From Rhizobium sophoriradicis (GTDB taxonomy: Bacteria > Pseudomonadota > Alphaproteobacteria > Rhizobiales > Rhizobiaceae), in assembly GCF_003939025.1 (NCBI RefSeq), contig NZ_RQIH01000008.1, forward strand, positions 291,757 to 355,756: 64,000 nt of DNA, read 5' to 3'. Both the position numbers and the translations under genes were made by a program. The notes beneath the pieces were generated by a model. That model did no database searches and was not told the DNA's origin. It worked only from the letters and a program-made list of their open reading frames with translations. The stretch's first letter is position 1, and each line of letters begins with the position of its first letter. Shown piece by piece: positions 31,387 through 42,062 of this stretch.

Positions 31387-32100
31387 TCAAACCCCCTGGA
31401 ACATGCGGGCGCGCGCATTCAGTATGTGTCTCTTCATCGCATCGTGGGCTTCGGCTTCCTGCCGCGCGAAGATCGCCTCCACGATCACCGCGTGCTCGTC
31501 CTGCACGCTGCGGATCTGCTCCGGCGTGCGCTTCAGGCTGAGGCTTCGCGTCACCGAATGGCCGATGGCGAAATGCGGCCGGAACCATTCGCGCACGGTG
31601 ATGTGAAACTGGTTGCCTGTCGCCATGGCGATCGCGTCGTGGAGGGCTTGGTCCTCCTCGGCGCCGAGTTCGCCATTCTTCAGGCATTGCTCGATCGCGA
31701 CCAGGGCCGCCGTGATCCGCTCCTTGTCGGCCGGCTGCCAGTTCCGCGCGGCCAGCTCCGCGGCCTCTGCCTCGAGCCCAGCGCGGAATTCGAAGAAGCG
31801 CTGCACGTCGGCGAGCGAGCCGACCGGAACCATTTTCAGCATCGACGAGTCCGGCCGCTGCCGGACATAGGAGCCGGACCCCTTGCGCGAGACGATGAGG
31901 CCGTCGGTTCTGAGCCGCTCCAGCGCCTCGCGCACCACGGGCCTCGACGCGCCGAAATCGGTGGCGAGCTTCGTCTCCGACGGCAGCCGCTCATTTACCG
32001 GAAACTTGCCGTCCGCGATCATCCCTACGATCTTCTCGTAAATGATGTCGCTGAAGCGCGTTGCGCCTCTGTTGGAAACGGCATCGACTGCGAATGTCAT
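31387..32100 (-). CDS. FadR-subfamily GntR regulator
   Basis: This 237-residue regulator has an N-terminal winged helix (LPSETKLATDFGASRPVVREALERLRTDGLIVSRKGSGSYV) and a C-terminal FCD ligand domain with the metal-binding His pattern (HDAIAMATGN, DEHAVIVEAI, RHI). Such proteins usually repress sugar-acid or organic-acid catabolism and are released by the substrate or an intermediate. It is the first gene of the minus-strand catabolic operon and divergent from the second importer, with candidate operators in the 367-bp gap. Confidence 0.9.
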   Translation of the reverse strand: MTFAVDAVSNRGATRFSDIIYEKIVGMIADGKFPVNERLPSETKLATDFGASRPVVREALERLRTDGLIVSRKGSGSYVRQRPDSSMLKMVPVGSLADVQRFFEFRAGLEAEAAELAARNWQPADKERITAALVAIEQCLKNGELGAEEDQALHDAIAMATGNQFHITVREWFRPHFAIGHSVTRSLSLKRTPEQIRSVQDEHAVIVEAIFARQEAEAHDAMKRHILNARARMFQGV

Positions 32101-32240
32101 TATCGTCCTTTTCTCTCCCGCCCCCGCGGCAATTTCAGCCGCCGCCTTCCTGGCCGGCGAGTAGAAGCCGAATGTGCCTGCTCGATCATGCGCCGGGATG
32201 GCGCCGTGCTGTCGCAGCCACGGTGTGGCTACTGGACAGC

Positions 32241-32356
32241 ATCTGACAGATCAGCCGTTTTTTCTCCCCAAGGCTCGTCCCAACGGCTTTGGCGCCAGGT
32301 TTGATGCTGCATCGCTACAGAATCTGTAATTATCTGTCAACTCTTGTAATCATCTG
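32241..32356. promoter_or_regulatory. candidate GntR operator sites between the divergent catabolic operons
   Basis: ATCTGACAGAT (32241-32251) is a perfect inverted repeat around a central A. TGTAATTATCTG (32325-32336) and TGTAATCATCTG (32345-32356) are direct repeats exactly 20 bp apart, on the same face of the helix, and the first runs into ATCTGTCA, which repeats the palindrome half. The gap lies between the regulator gene (32100) and the binding-protein gene (32468), the expected place for its operators. Confidence 0.45.
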
Positions 32357-32467
32357 GGAACGTGTCTATGGTTTCCTCCCAGCGCCGAGGAGGGCGCGAA
32401 ACGGCAGGTCGGGAGCCTGCCGTGCCAAGCGGGACAAGCCTGTTCCGGCATAAAAGGGGAGGAATCG

Positions 32468-34405
32468 ATGCCCAATGAAATTCTGTCTCGCGGTGTCACC
32501 CGCCGCGCCGTTCTCGGCGGCATGGCCGGCGCTGCGGCACTGTCCATCGCCGGTCGCGCTTTTGCGGCGGGAGGTGAAGCGCCGGCTTTGGCGCAGCTCG
32601 TCAAGGACGGAAAACTGCCGCCGCTCGCCGAGCGCCTGCCGAAAAAGCCGATGGTGGTGACGCCGTTCGAAAAGGTCGGCACCTATGGCGGTACGCTGCG
32701 GCGCGGCCTGCGCGGTTCATCGGATCACAACGGCATCCTGCGCATGGTCGGCAACCAGAGCCTCGTGCGCTGGAACCTGGAATTCACCGCCGTCCAGCCG
32801 AACCTGGCCGAAGGCTGGGAGGTCAGCGACGACGCCACCCAGTTCACCTTCCATCTGATCGAAGGCGTGCGCTGGTCCGACGGCCATCCCTTCACGGCCG
32901 ACGACATCGTTTTTGCGATCGAAGACTGCGTCAAGAATACCGAGCTCTACAGCGCCACGCCGGCGCAGCTTGCCGTCGCCGGCAAGCCGGTCACCGTCGA
33001 GAAAATCGACGATTACACGGTGAAGTTCACCTTTGCAGCGGCCAACGCGCTTTATCTGGAAAATCTTGCCACGCCGCTCGGCCAGCATCCGACGCTCTTC
33101 CCGAAGCATTACTGCAGCCAGTTCCTGCCGAAATATAATCCCAACCTCGAGGCCGATGTGAAGAAGGCGGGGGTCACCAGCTGGACGGAACTGTTCCGCA
33201 GCCGCTGCGGCGACATCGAAATTCCGACGCGCTGGGGCAATGTCGACAAGCCGACGCTCGATCCCTGGGTCGTCCAGGAGCCTTATGTCGGGGGTGCGAC
33301 CCGCGTCGTCATGACCCGCAACCCCTATTTCTGGCAGGTCGATACCGCAGGCAACCAGCTTCCCTATATCGACGAGGTCAACTTCGGCATTTCGCAGGAC
33401 GTCGAATCGCTGATGCTGAACGTCATCTCCGGCAAGATCGACATCCAGGAGCGCCACATCAGCGTGCTCGCCAACAAGCCGACGCTATCGCAGAATATGC
33501 AGAAAGGCGACTACCGCCTGCTGACGCTCGTGCCGTCAGCCGCGCAACAGTGCCAGATCTACTTCAACATCACCCACAAAGATCCTGCCATGCGCAAGAT
33601 GTTTGCCGACAAGTCGTTCCGGCAAGCGCTGTCGATCGGCATCAATCGGCCGGAACTGATCGACATCGTCTATTTCGGACAGAGCGAACCCTACCAGGCC
33701 GGGCCGCGTCCGACCCATCCCTGGTACAACGAGAAATATGCGCGCCAGTTCACCGAATATGACGCCGACAAGGCCGGCGCGATGCTCGATGAAGCCGGCT
33801 ACAAGAAGGGCGGCGACGGTTTTCGCCTCCGGCCCGATGGCCAGAAGGTATTCTTCTCGATCGACGTCATTCCGACGCTCTATCCCGACCTCGTCGATGC
33901 GCTGGAACTGGTCAAGACGCATTGGGCTCAGATCGGTATCGACATGAAGGTCAACACGATCGAGCGGGCGCTCTATTACACCCGCGGCGACGACAATGCC
34001 CATGATGCGGCGGTGTGGCCGGGTCCTGGCGGTCTCGATCCGATGCTCGACCCGCGTGACTTTTTCGCCTTCCATCCGCAGGGCTCGCGCTACGCCATTC
34101 CTTGGACGCTCTGGTACACGTCCAACGGTGCGCGCGGCGAGGAACCGCCGGAAAGCCAGAAGAAGCGCATGAAGCTGTTCGACGAGGCGCGTTCCACGGC
34201 CGATCTCGACAAGCGCGGCGCGATCATGAAGCAGATCTTCGATATCGCGGCGGAGGAATTCGAGACCGTCGGCCTCTGCCTCGCCGTCGGCGGCTTCGGC
34301 ATCATCCGCAACAATCTGCGCAATGTTCCCGAGAAGGAGCCGGACAGCTGGTCTTGGCCCAATCCGGGGCCGGCGATGCCGCAGCAATTCACCTTCACGA
34401 GCTGA
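32468..34405 (+). CDS. ABC transporter substrate-binding protein, family 5, Tat-exported
   Basis: This 645-residue periplasmic binding protein of the SBP_bac_5 class is longer than its counterpart at 27028-28614. The N-terminus has a twin-arginine motif (SRGVTRRAVLGGMAGAAAL), so it is probably exported folded through Tat. Family text includes NLAEGWEVSDDATQFTFHL and VRWSDGHPFTADDIVFAIED. Long Tat-exported members are associated with oligosaccharide or polyol import in rhizobia. It is the first gene of the divergent plus-strand operon. Confidence 0.92.
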   Translation: MPNEILSRGVTRRAVLGGMAGAAALSIAGRAFAAGGEAPALAQLVKDGKLPPLAERLPKKPMVVTPFEKVGTYGGTLRRGLRGSSDHNGILRMVGNQSLVRWNLEFTAVQPNLAEGWEVSDDATQFTFHLIEGVRWSDGHPFTADDIVFAIEDCVKNTELYSATPAQLAVAGKPVTVEKIDDYTVKFTFAAANALYLENLATPLGQHPTLFPKHYCSQFLPKYNPNLEADVKKAGVTSWTELFRSRCGDIEIPTRWGNVDKPTLDPWVVQEPYVGGATRVVMTRNPYFWQVDTAGNQLPYIDEVNFGISQDVESLMLNVISGKIDIQERHISVLANKPTLSQNMQKGDYRLLTLVPSAAQQCQIYFNITHKDPAMRKMFADKSFRQALSIGINRPELIDIVYFGQSEPYQAGPRPTHPWYNEKYARQFTEYDADKAGAMLDEAGYKKGGDGFRLRPDGQKVFFSIDVIPTLYPDLVDALELVKTHWAQIGIDMKVNTIERALYYTRGDDNAHDAAVWPGPGGLDPMLDPRDFFAFHPQGSRYAIPWTLWYTSNGARGEEPPESQKKRMKLFDEARSTADLDKRGAIMKQIFDIAAEEFETVGLCLAVGGFGIIRNNLRNVPEKEPDSWSWPNPGPAMPQQFTFTS

Positions 34406-34414
34406 TTTTGATCG

Positions 34415-34446
34415 AGCGCCGTACCGACGGCACGGCGCTTTCTTTC
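34415..34446 (+). terminator. hairpin with T-rich tail between binding-protein and permease genes
   Basis: AGCGCCGT (34415-34422) pairs with ACGGCGCT (34432-34439) and is followed by TTCTTT. This could be a partial terminator that lets the binding-protein gene be expressed more strongly than the downstream permeases. Confidence 0.5.
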
Positions 34447-34463
34447 GGTTCGTCCTCCGAGAC

Positions 34464-34492
34464 GCCTTGCCGGCCGCGACAGCCGGCAAGGC
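34464..34492 (+). repeat. perfect 11-bp stem hairpin, second in the same gap
   Basis: GCCTTGCCGGC (34464-34474) and GCCGGCAAGGC (34482-34492) form a perfect stem with a 7-base loop just before the permease gene. No T tract follows, so it is more likely an mRNA stability element than a terminator. Confidence 0.5.
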
Positions 34493-34525
34493 CCGAAGGG
34501 CGGTGTTCAATGCAAGAGGCGCCTC

Positions 34526-35512
34526 ATGCTGGTCTTTATCGCCAAACGTTTGCTATGGATGATTCCATCGCTCTTTGCCGTCAGCTTCCTGGCTTTCGTG
34601 CTGATCCAGCTGCCGCCGGGCGACTATGTCACCACATATATCGCGACGCTGGCAGCCTCCAACGAGATCGTCGACCAGAACACGGCGGCGCAATTGCGTG
34701 AGCGCTTCGGCCTCGATGATCCGATGCTAATCCAATATTTCAAGTGGATGTGGGGCATCCTCTCGCGCGGCGATTTCGGCATCTCCTTCGAATGGCAGCA
34801 GCCGGTCTCCGACCTGATCTGGGAGCGCATGGCGCTGACCCTCGTCCTGGCTCTTTCGACGTTGATCGCCACCTGGGCGATCGCGCTGCCGATCGGCGTG
34901 TTTTCCGCCGTACGCAAATATTCGATCGGCGACTATTTCTTCACCGCCTTCACCTTTTTCGGTCTGGCCGTTCCCTCCTTCCTGCTGGCGCTGGTGCTGA
35001 TGTATATCGCGGCGGTCGAATTCGGCCAGGATGTCGGCGGGCTGTTTTCGCCTCAATACGAGAACGCCCCCTGGAGCTTAGCCAAGATGGTCGATCTCTT
35101 CTCGCATCTCTGGCTTCCCGTCATCATTCTTGCCGTCTCGTCGACGGCGAGCCTCATCCGCGTCATGCGCGCCAACATGCTCGACGAACTGCCGAAGCCT
35201 TACGTGACGACGGCGCGGGCAAAGGGACTCTCCGAGTTCCGGCTGCTGATGAAATACCCATTGATGATCGCGCTCAATCCGTTCATCTCGACGATTGCCT
35301 GGCTGCTGCCCAATCTCATCTCCGGCTCGGTCGTCGTCGCCATCGTCCTCAATCTGCCGACGGCAGCACCCCTGCTGCTGCAGGCGCTGATGGCTCAGGA
35401 CATGTATCTGGCGGGCGCCTTCGTTCTGCTGATCTGCGCCCTGACGCTGATAGGCTCCCTGATCAGCGACATCCTGCTTGCGCTGGTCGATCCCCGCATC
35501 CGGTTGGAATAG
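34526..35512 (+). CDS. ABC transporter permease (DppB-like), second importer
   Basis: This 328-residue permease has an N-terminal helix (WMIPSLFAVSFLAFVLIQLPPGD), an EAA loop in ARAKGLSEFRLLMKYPLMIALNP and the C-terminal LLALVDPRIRLE typical of DppB. AGAGG lies before the ATG. It is 121 bp after the binding-protein gene, with two hairpins in the gap, and 9 bp before the partner permease. Confidence 0.92.
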   Translation: MLVFIAKRLLWMIPSLFAVSFLAFVLIQLPPGDYVTTYIATLAASNEIVDQNTAAQLRERFGLDDPMLIQYFKWMWGILSRGDFGISFEWQQPVSDLIWERMALTLVLALSTLIATWAIALPIGVFSAVRKYSIGDYFFTAFTFFGLAVPSFLLALVLMYIAAVEFGQDVGGLFSPQYENAPWSLAKMVDLFSHLWLPVIILAVSSTASLIRVMRANMLDELPKPYVTTARAKGLSEFRLLMKYPLMIALNPFISTIAWLLPNLISGSVVVAIVLNLPTAAPLLLQALMAQDMYLAGAFVLLICALTLIGSLISDILLALVDPRIRLE

Positions 35513-35521
35513 GAGCCTCAC

Positions 35522-36643
35522 ATGGCCGACATCACCGTTACAAATCTGCAGCCGGACCGCGCCGCCGTCGCATCGCAGTGGCAGCTGATCTGGTGGGCTT
35601 TCCGCCGGCATCGGCTGGCCATGGTGGCGCTCGTCGTCACCGTGCTGATGTATTTCGTTGCCCTGGTTCCCGGCTTCTTCGCCATCAACGATCCGAATCT
35701 GCAAAATGCGCGGGCGACCTTTCATCCGCCGCAGAAATTGCATCTGATCGATACCGAGAACGGGTTCTCCTTCGGCCCGCATTATTATCCGATGAAGCTG
35801 ACCCGCGATCCGGAAACCCTGGCGGCCATCTTCAAGGAAGACACGACGAAGCGTGTCGACGTGCAGTTCTTCGGGCGCGGCTACGAATATTCGGTATTTG
35901 GCCTGTTCAATAGCAACATCCATCTGATCGCCTCACCCGACAAGACCACGCCACTGCTCCTCTTCGGCGCCGACCGGCTGGGGCGCGATGTCTTCAGCCG
36001 GACGGTGCAGGGTTCGCAGGTCTCGCTGTCGATCGGCCTTGTCGGCGTCTTCCTGTCGTTGATGCTCGGCATCGTCATCGGCGGCATCTCAGGATATTAT
36101 GGCGGCCGCATCGATTTCTTCATGCAGCGCGTGATCGATTTCGTGCTGTCTCTGCCGACGATCCCGATCTGGCTCGCCATGGCCGCGGCCCTGCCGCAGG
36201 ATTGGCCGGCAACACTGCAATATATGATGATCACAATCATTCTGTCGCTGACCGGCTGGGCGCAGCTCGCCCGCGTCGTTCGCGGCCGGTTCCTGTCCTT
36301 GCGCACCGAGGAATTCGTTGCTGCCGCGAGGCTCGACGGCGTGCGTGAAAGACGCATTATTTTTCGCCACATGCTGCCGAGCTTTGCCAGCCACATCATA
36401 GCATCGATCACGCTTGCGGTGCCGGCGATGATCCTTGCCGAAACCTCTCTCTCCTTCCTGGGGCTCGGGTTGCAGCCGCCGACCATCTCCTGGGGCGTGC
36501 TTCTGCGCGAAGCCCAGAACATTCGCTCGATCGCCACCGCACCCTGGCTGTTCATGCCCGGCTGCGCCGTCGTGATCGCCGTGATGGCGCTCAACCTTCT
36601 CGGCGACGGCCTGCGCGATGCGGCCGATCCCTACAACAAATGA
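35522..36643 (+). CDS. ABC transporter permease (DppC-like), second importer
   Basis: This 373-residue permease is about 70 residues longer than DppC because of a large periplasmic insertion after the first helix (about residues 50-135, including ENGFSFGPHYYPMKLTRDPET). The rest is standard: FGADRLGRDVFSRTVQGSQVSL, an EAA loop with AARLDGVRERRIIFRHMLP, and SFLGLGLQPPTISWG. The insertion is typical of importers that pair with the long binding proteins. TAGGAG precedes the ATG. Confidence 0.92.
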   Translation: MADITVTNLQPDRAAVASQWQLIWWAFRRHRLAMVALVVTVLMYFVALVPGFFAINDPNLQNARATFHPPQKLHLIDTENGFSFGPHYYPMKLTRDPETLAAIFKEDTTKRVDVQFFGRGYEYSVFGLFNSNIHLIASPDKTTPLLLFGADRLGRDVFSRTVQGSQVSLSIGLVGVFLSLMLGIVIGGISGYYGGRIDFFMQRVIDFVLSLPTIPIWLAMAAALPQDWPATLQYMMITIILSLTGWAQLARVVRGRFLSLRTEEFVAAARLDGVRERRIIFRHMLPSFASHIIASITLAVPAMILAETSLSFLGLGLQPPTISWGVLLREAQNIRSIATAPWLFMPGCAVVIAVMALNLLGDGLRDAADPYNK

Positions 36644-36650
36644 GGCCGGC

Positions 36651-38383
<1,733 letters not shown>

Positions 38384-38387
<4 letters not shown>

Positions 38388-38617
38388 AAATCACTGGAAT
38401 CCGCACGTTTCTCATGCATGTCGGCCAGCCCGATCCCTCGAATTGGGCTCCCGAACAACGGCTGGGCTGCGATATCGACGATGAATTCGTCGCCCGCTTC
38501 CCGAGCGGCGGCAATGTCTCGGTGCCGCAAGCCGCGGGCGCCCATAATCCAGGAACCGACAACGAACATGTCTACGTGCAGACGCGCGTGGCGTGCCGCA
38601 GCTATTTCAATCGCTAG
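38384..38617 (+). CDS. 77-aa protein with enolase-superfamily-like N-terminus
   Basis: The first residues (MKITGIRTFLMHVG) look like the opening strand of the N-terminal capping domain of enolase-superfamily enzymes. The rest (EFVARFPSGGNVSVPQAAGAHNPGTDNEHVYVQTRVACRSYF) does not continue the fold and contains none of its catalytic residues. It is translationally coupled to the ATPase gene (ATGA overlap), and a true enolase-superfamily gene starts 12 bp after it. It may be a remnant of a second dehydratase or an independent small protein. Confidence 0.5.
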
Positions 38618-38629
38618 AAGGACAGAATG

Positions 38630-39817
38630 ATGAAGATCGACCGCATGCGGGTTTTCATGACCCGCGACAAGGACCGTCCGCGCGTGATCGTCGCGCTCGA
38701 TACCGACGACGGGCTGACCGGCTGGGGCGAATGCTACAATCACGGCCCCGACAAGGCGCTGCCGCCGCTGCTCGATTATCTCTACGGATTTCTCTCCGGA
38801 CAGGATCCGACGCGCGTGGAATATCTGGTCAATCTGCTGATCCAGCAAAGCCGCTTCCCGCCGGGCGCACTCGGCCTTGCCGCGATCTCCGCGCTCGATC
38901 ATTGCCTGTGGGATCTGGCGGCCAAGGCGGCGAACGTGCCGGTTTACAAGTTGCTCGGCGGCGAGGTGCGTGACCGCATCAAGGTCTATGCCGGGGTCTA
39001 CACCGCGCCCGATGCGCCGGCCGCCCGCGACGAATTCGACCGCCTGAAGGAGGAATGGGGTTTCACCGCCTTCAAGCTCAGCCCTTGGCGGATCGATATG
39101 CACGCCCATCGCTGGGGCAATGTCGTGAAAGCGTCTGCGGATTATTTCCGCTCGCTTCGCGAGACGGTCAATGACGAGTACGAGATCGCCTTCGATGCGC
39201 ATGCCAAGATTTTCGAGCCGATCGCTGCCCGCCAGCTCGGCAACGCGCTGGCGCCCTACGACCCGCTGTTTTTCGAGGAGCCGCTGCGCCCGGAGAATAT
39301 CGAGGCCTGGGGTGACTTGAAACAAGGTCTGAACTGCGTACTGGCGACCGGCGAGTCGCTCTACAACAGGAACGAATTCCTGCGGCTGCTACAGGTCAAA
39401 GGCGCCGATCTGATCCAGCCCGATATCTGCGTCGTCGGCGGTATCAGCGAAATGCGCCGCATCGCCACGCTTGCCGAAGCCTATTTCGTCGGCGTCGCTC
39501 CGCATAACCCGATGGGCCCGCTGGCAACCGCGGTCAATGTGCATTTCTCCGCCGCCGCGCAGAATTTCCGCATCCTCGAATACCGGCTGCCGAAGGGCCA
39601 GGCCTATGTTTATGGCGGCCTCGATGTCGAGAAGCGCCAGGGAGAGACGCGCTACGTGGTCGATCCCTATCTGCCGAAGGACGGCTATCTCGAACTGCGT
39701 CCCGACCGGCCCGGCTGGGGCGTCGAAATGGACGAGAAGGCGATGGAGGAGGAGGGCTACATCCACTGGCAGCGGCGCGTGCCGAAGCGGCCGGACGGCT
39801 CCTACGCCTTCGCTTAA
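38630..39817 (+). CDS. mandelate racemase/muconate lactonizing enzyme-family dehydratase
   Basis: This 395-residue enolase-superfamily enzyme has an N-terminal capping domain and a TIM barrel. Metal ligands can be seen as Asp in AFDAHAKI, Glu in FFEEPL and Glu in ATGESLY. The DxH pair in DAHAKI and the His in APHNPMGP are characteristic of the acid-sugar dehydratase group related to D-galactonate dehydratase. It probably dehydrates an aldonate or aldarate. AGAAGGA gives better spacing to ATG 38630 than to 38627. It ends the plus-strand operon and is followed by a strong terminator. Confidence 0.88.
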   Translation: MKIDRMRVFMTRDKDRPRVIVALDTDDGLTGWGECYNHGPDKALPPLLDYLYGFLSGQDPTRVEYLVNLLIQQSRFPPGALGLAAISALDHCLWDLAAKAANVPVYKLLGGEVRDRIKVYAGVYTAPDAPAARDEFDRLKEEWGFTAFKLSPWRIDMHAHRWGNVVKASADYFRSLRETVNDEYEIAFDAHAKIFEPIAARQLGNALAPYDPLFFEEPLRPENIEAWGDLKQGLNCVLATGESLYNRNEFLRLLQVKGADLIQPDICVVGGISEMRRIATLAEAYFVGVAPHNPMGPLATAVNVHFSAAAQNFRILEYRLPKGQAYVYGGLDVEKRQGETRYVVDPYLPKDGYLELRPDRPGWGVEMDEKAMEEEGYIHWQRRVPKRPDGSYAFA

Positions 39818-39841
39818 ATAAGTCGCTCAAGAAAACCGGGT

Positions 39842-39878
39842 ACTGGCCGCTGCCGCATCGCAGCGGCCAGTTCTTTTA
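39842..39878 (+). terminator. strong intrinsic terminator of the plus-strand catabolic operon
   Basis: ACTGGCCGCTG (39842-39852) and CAGCGGCCAGT (39861-39871) form a perfect 11-bp GC-rich stem with an 8-base loop, followed by TCTTTTAA. It lies 25 bp after the dehydratase stop. The FMN reductase gene converges on it from the other side. Confidence 0.8.
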
Positions 39879-39882
39879 AGCG

Positions 39883-40455
39883 CTACGCATCTTTCGGCAG
39901 CACCGAGCGAACCCTTGCGATGAAGACATGGAAGTCCTGCATGAACTTGCGGAGGAATTCCGCCGTGGCCTTGTTCGTGACCTCACCGTCATCGGTGATC
40001 AGCCCCGGTGTGAACTGGATGTAGGCTTCCGGGGCATTCATCTGGGGCGAGTTGCAGAAACTGAGCACGCTGCGCAAATTCTGCTGGGCGACTGCGGTGC
40101 CGATCGCGCCCGGCGAGGTGCCGATGACCGCTGACGGCTTGCGCGTGAACGAGTTGGTGCCGTAGGGGCGGCTTGCCCAGTCGATGGCGTTTTTCAGCCC
40201 GCCGGGTATGGATCGATTGTATTCGGGCGTGACGAACAACACGGCGTCGACTGCCGCGATTGCCGCCTTGAATGCCTTGCCGGCCGGAGGATAGTCGGCG
40301 TCATAGTCGTAGCTGTAGAGCGGCAGATCCTTGAAGGATATCTCCGACATTTCAAGTTCCGGCGGGGCGAGCCGCACCAGCGCCTTGGCGAGCTTGCGAT
40401 TGATCGAGCCCTTGGCGAGGCTGCCGATGAGATAACCGACTTTATGCGTGGTCAT
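39883..40455 (-). CDS. NADPH-dependent FMN reductase
   Basis: This 190-residue flavodoxin-like protein has the FMN phosphate loop GSLAKGSINRKLA and the family motif LFVTPEYNRSIPGGLKNAIDW. It reduces FMN or quinones with NAD(P)H; relatives protect against quinone stress. GGAG six bases before ATG 40455 is favoured over 40467. It lies close behind the nitroreductase gene on the same strand (84 bp), and both are probably redox-stress genes. Confidence 0.9.
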   Translation of the reverse strand: MTTHKVGYLIGSLAKGSINRKLAKALVRLAPPELEMSEISFKDLPLYSYDYDADYPPAGKAFKAAIAAVDAVLFVTPEYNRSIPGGLKNAIDWASRPYGTNSFTRKPSAVIGTSPGAIGTAVAQQNLRSVLSFCNSPQMNAPEAYIQFTPGLITDDGEVTNKATAEFLRKFMQDFHVFIARVRSVLPKDA

Positions 40456-40539
40456 GGCGTTCTCCAATATCGCGGATGATCAAGGACCTATCATACGCAG
40501 GACGCATGGAAGGGGTCTCTTGTTCCTTGAGCGCAGGTA

Positions 40540-41205
40540 TTACTCATCGACGAAAGTGACCGTCTCGGCGAGGGGCGCGCGGCCCGTCCGGGCAAAACTG
40601 ACTGCGGGATCCTCGTATCCGATCGACATGCCGCAGAAGAGGATGAGCCCGTCCGGCGGTGACAGGGCTTCCGCGACCGTCTCGCGAACCTGTGACCATG
40701 CCATCTGCGGACAACTGTGCAGTCCTTCGGCGCGCAGCAGCAGCATGACGGTCTGCAGATACATGCCGACATCGGCCCATTGGGGTGGACCAAGGTCACG
40801 GTCGATGTAGCAGAACAGGGCGGCGGGCGCGCCGAAGCAGTTCCAGTTGGCGATTGCTGCGCGCTGGCGGGCCTCCCAGTCCTCGCGGGCAATACCGAGC
40901 GCGCCGTAGCGCTCCTTGCCGAAGGCGGATCGGCGTTCCCCGTACGGGGGCTTGAGCGCGGCCGGGTACATCTCGTACTGCCGTTTGTCCCAGGGGTCGC
41001 CGTGGGCCACGCGCTCGATGGCTGACGTCTTGAGCTCGGCCAGCGACGCGCCGGTCATCACATAGGTGTTCCACGGCTGGATGTTCGATCCTGAGGGCGA
41101 CCACGCCGCGGCGGACAGCACGCGCTCGAGTATCTCCCTCGCCACTGGCTTGTCTTTGAAACCGCGCACCGACCGTCGGCTTGTGACTGCCTCATAGACG
41201 TCCAT
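40540..41205 (-). CDS. nitroreductase family protein
   Basis: This 221-residue FMN-dependent nitroreductase has the N-terminal SRRSVRGFKDKPV and AAAWSPSGSNIQPW, a tail with the usual family glycine region (FCGMSIGYEDP), and APAALFCYIDRDLGPPQWADVGMYLQTVMLLL. It reduces nitro or quinone groups with NAD(P)H. AGGAG at seven bases selects ATG 41205, although the frame is open to 41259. Confidence 0.9.
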   Translation of the reverse strand: MDVYEAVTSRRSVRGFKDKPVAREILERVLSAAAWSPSGSNIQPWNTYVMTGASLAELKTSAIERVAHGDPWDKRQYEMYPAALKPPYGERRSAFGKERYGALGIAREDWEARQRAAIANWNCFGAPAALFCYIDRDLGPPQWADVGMYLQTVMLLLRAEGLHSCPQMAWSQVRETVAEALSPPDGLILFCGMSIGYEDPAVSFARTGRAPLAETVTFVDE

Positions 41206-41493
41206 GATCCCTCTCCTGACCGTTCCGTTGCTGATGGGTTCATTATCGCCGTTCGCCACGGAGACGTAACCACACCGTGGTCTAGGAGGCGTACATCAAA
41301 CGTCCATCAGGGATCGATGCGTCAGAGGGGTATGTCGGTGAAGTGCCACAGGCCTCAGCTTGGTGCTGACGCTCAAGCCGCTGTCATCTCGTTCAAACCG
41401 CGTTCTCGTCGCTGCGGCGCCGATGCTGATTGGCTGCAAGGTCAGCCTCAGCAAAATTGGAGGCGAATCAGAAGCGGCAAGGGCAACGTGTGG
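41206..41493. other. intergenic stretch, 288 bp
   Basis: It holds the promoter region of the nitroreductase gene and the 3' flank of the ArsR gene. I found no convincing coding frame, hairpin or known operator. Confidence 0.4.
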
Positions 41494-41886
41494 TCATTTC
41501 GTCAGGTGCCCGGCTCGGAGGCGTTCTCCAGGGGCGCGACGGCGCGATCCGAAGATATCGGCGAGCGTATCGAGCATCGTCCTCGCCGCGCCGGATTGAA
41601 GGGAATAATAGATCGTCTGGGCAACCCTTCGCGTCTGCACGAGTCCGTGTTCTCGAAGAATTGCCAGATGCTGGGAAGTCGACGATTGGCTCAATCCCAC
41701 TTCATCGGCGAGGACGGTCACCGACACTTCTCCCTCGGTCAACAGATGCAGGATGTGGAGTCGTTTGGCGTTCCCAATGGCCGACAAGAAGGTTGCTTCG
41801 GTGTCGAAGGCGTTGGTTTCAGGGGAAGGCGTGGCTGACGATCGATTGTTCAGGCGTGATCTCCTTATGGAATCAAAGCCGGGCAT
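41494..41886 (-). CDS. ArsR-family transcriptional regulator
   Basis: This 130-residue winged-helix regulator contains LSAIGNAKRLHILHLLTEGEVSVTVLADEVGLSQSSTSQHLAILREHGLVQTRR, the complete ArsR DNA-binding domain. The metal-site CVC motif is missing, so it probably senses another signal through a redox or apo mechanism. It precedes the nitroreductase and FMN reductase genes on the same strand and may regulate them. A start further inside is possible because the first 25 residues are low complexity. Confidence 0.85.
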   Translation of the reverse strand: MPGFDSIRRSRLNNRSSATPSPETNAFDTEATFLSAIGNAKRLHILHLLTEGEVSVTVLADEVGLSQSSTSQHLAILREHGLVQTRRVAQTIYYSLQSGAARTMLDTLADIFGSRRRAPGERLRAGHLTK

Positions 41887-42062
41887 GAGGTCATATCCCT
41901 GAGCTTTAATTTAGAGATACCGCAAGGGTGCAAAGCCGAAACCCATTGCCGGCGCCGCGCCGTCTTTTTCAACGCGAATCGGATACGGCGCGCATTAAAT
42001 GGACAGGCCGACCGCGTGCAAGGCCGGTATTCGTCGTCATTGGAAGGCGCCAGACAAAAGAG

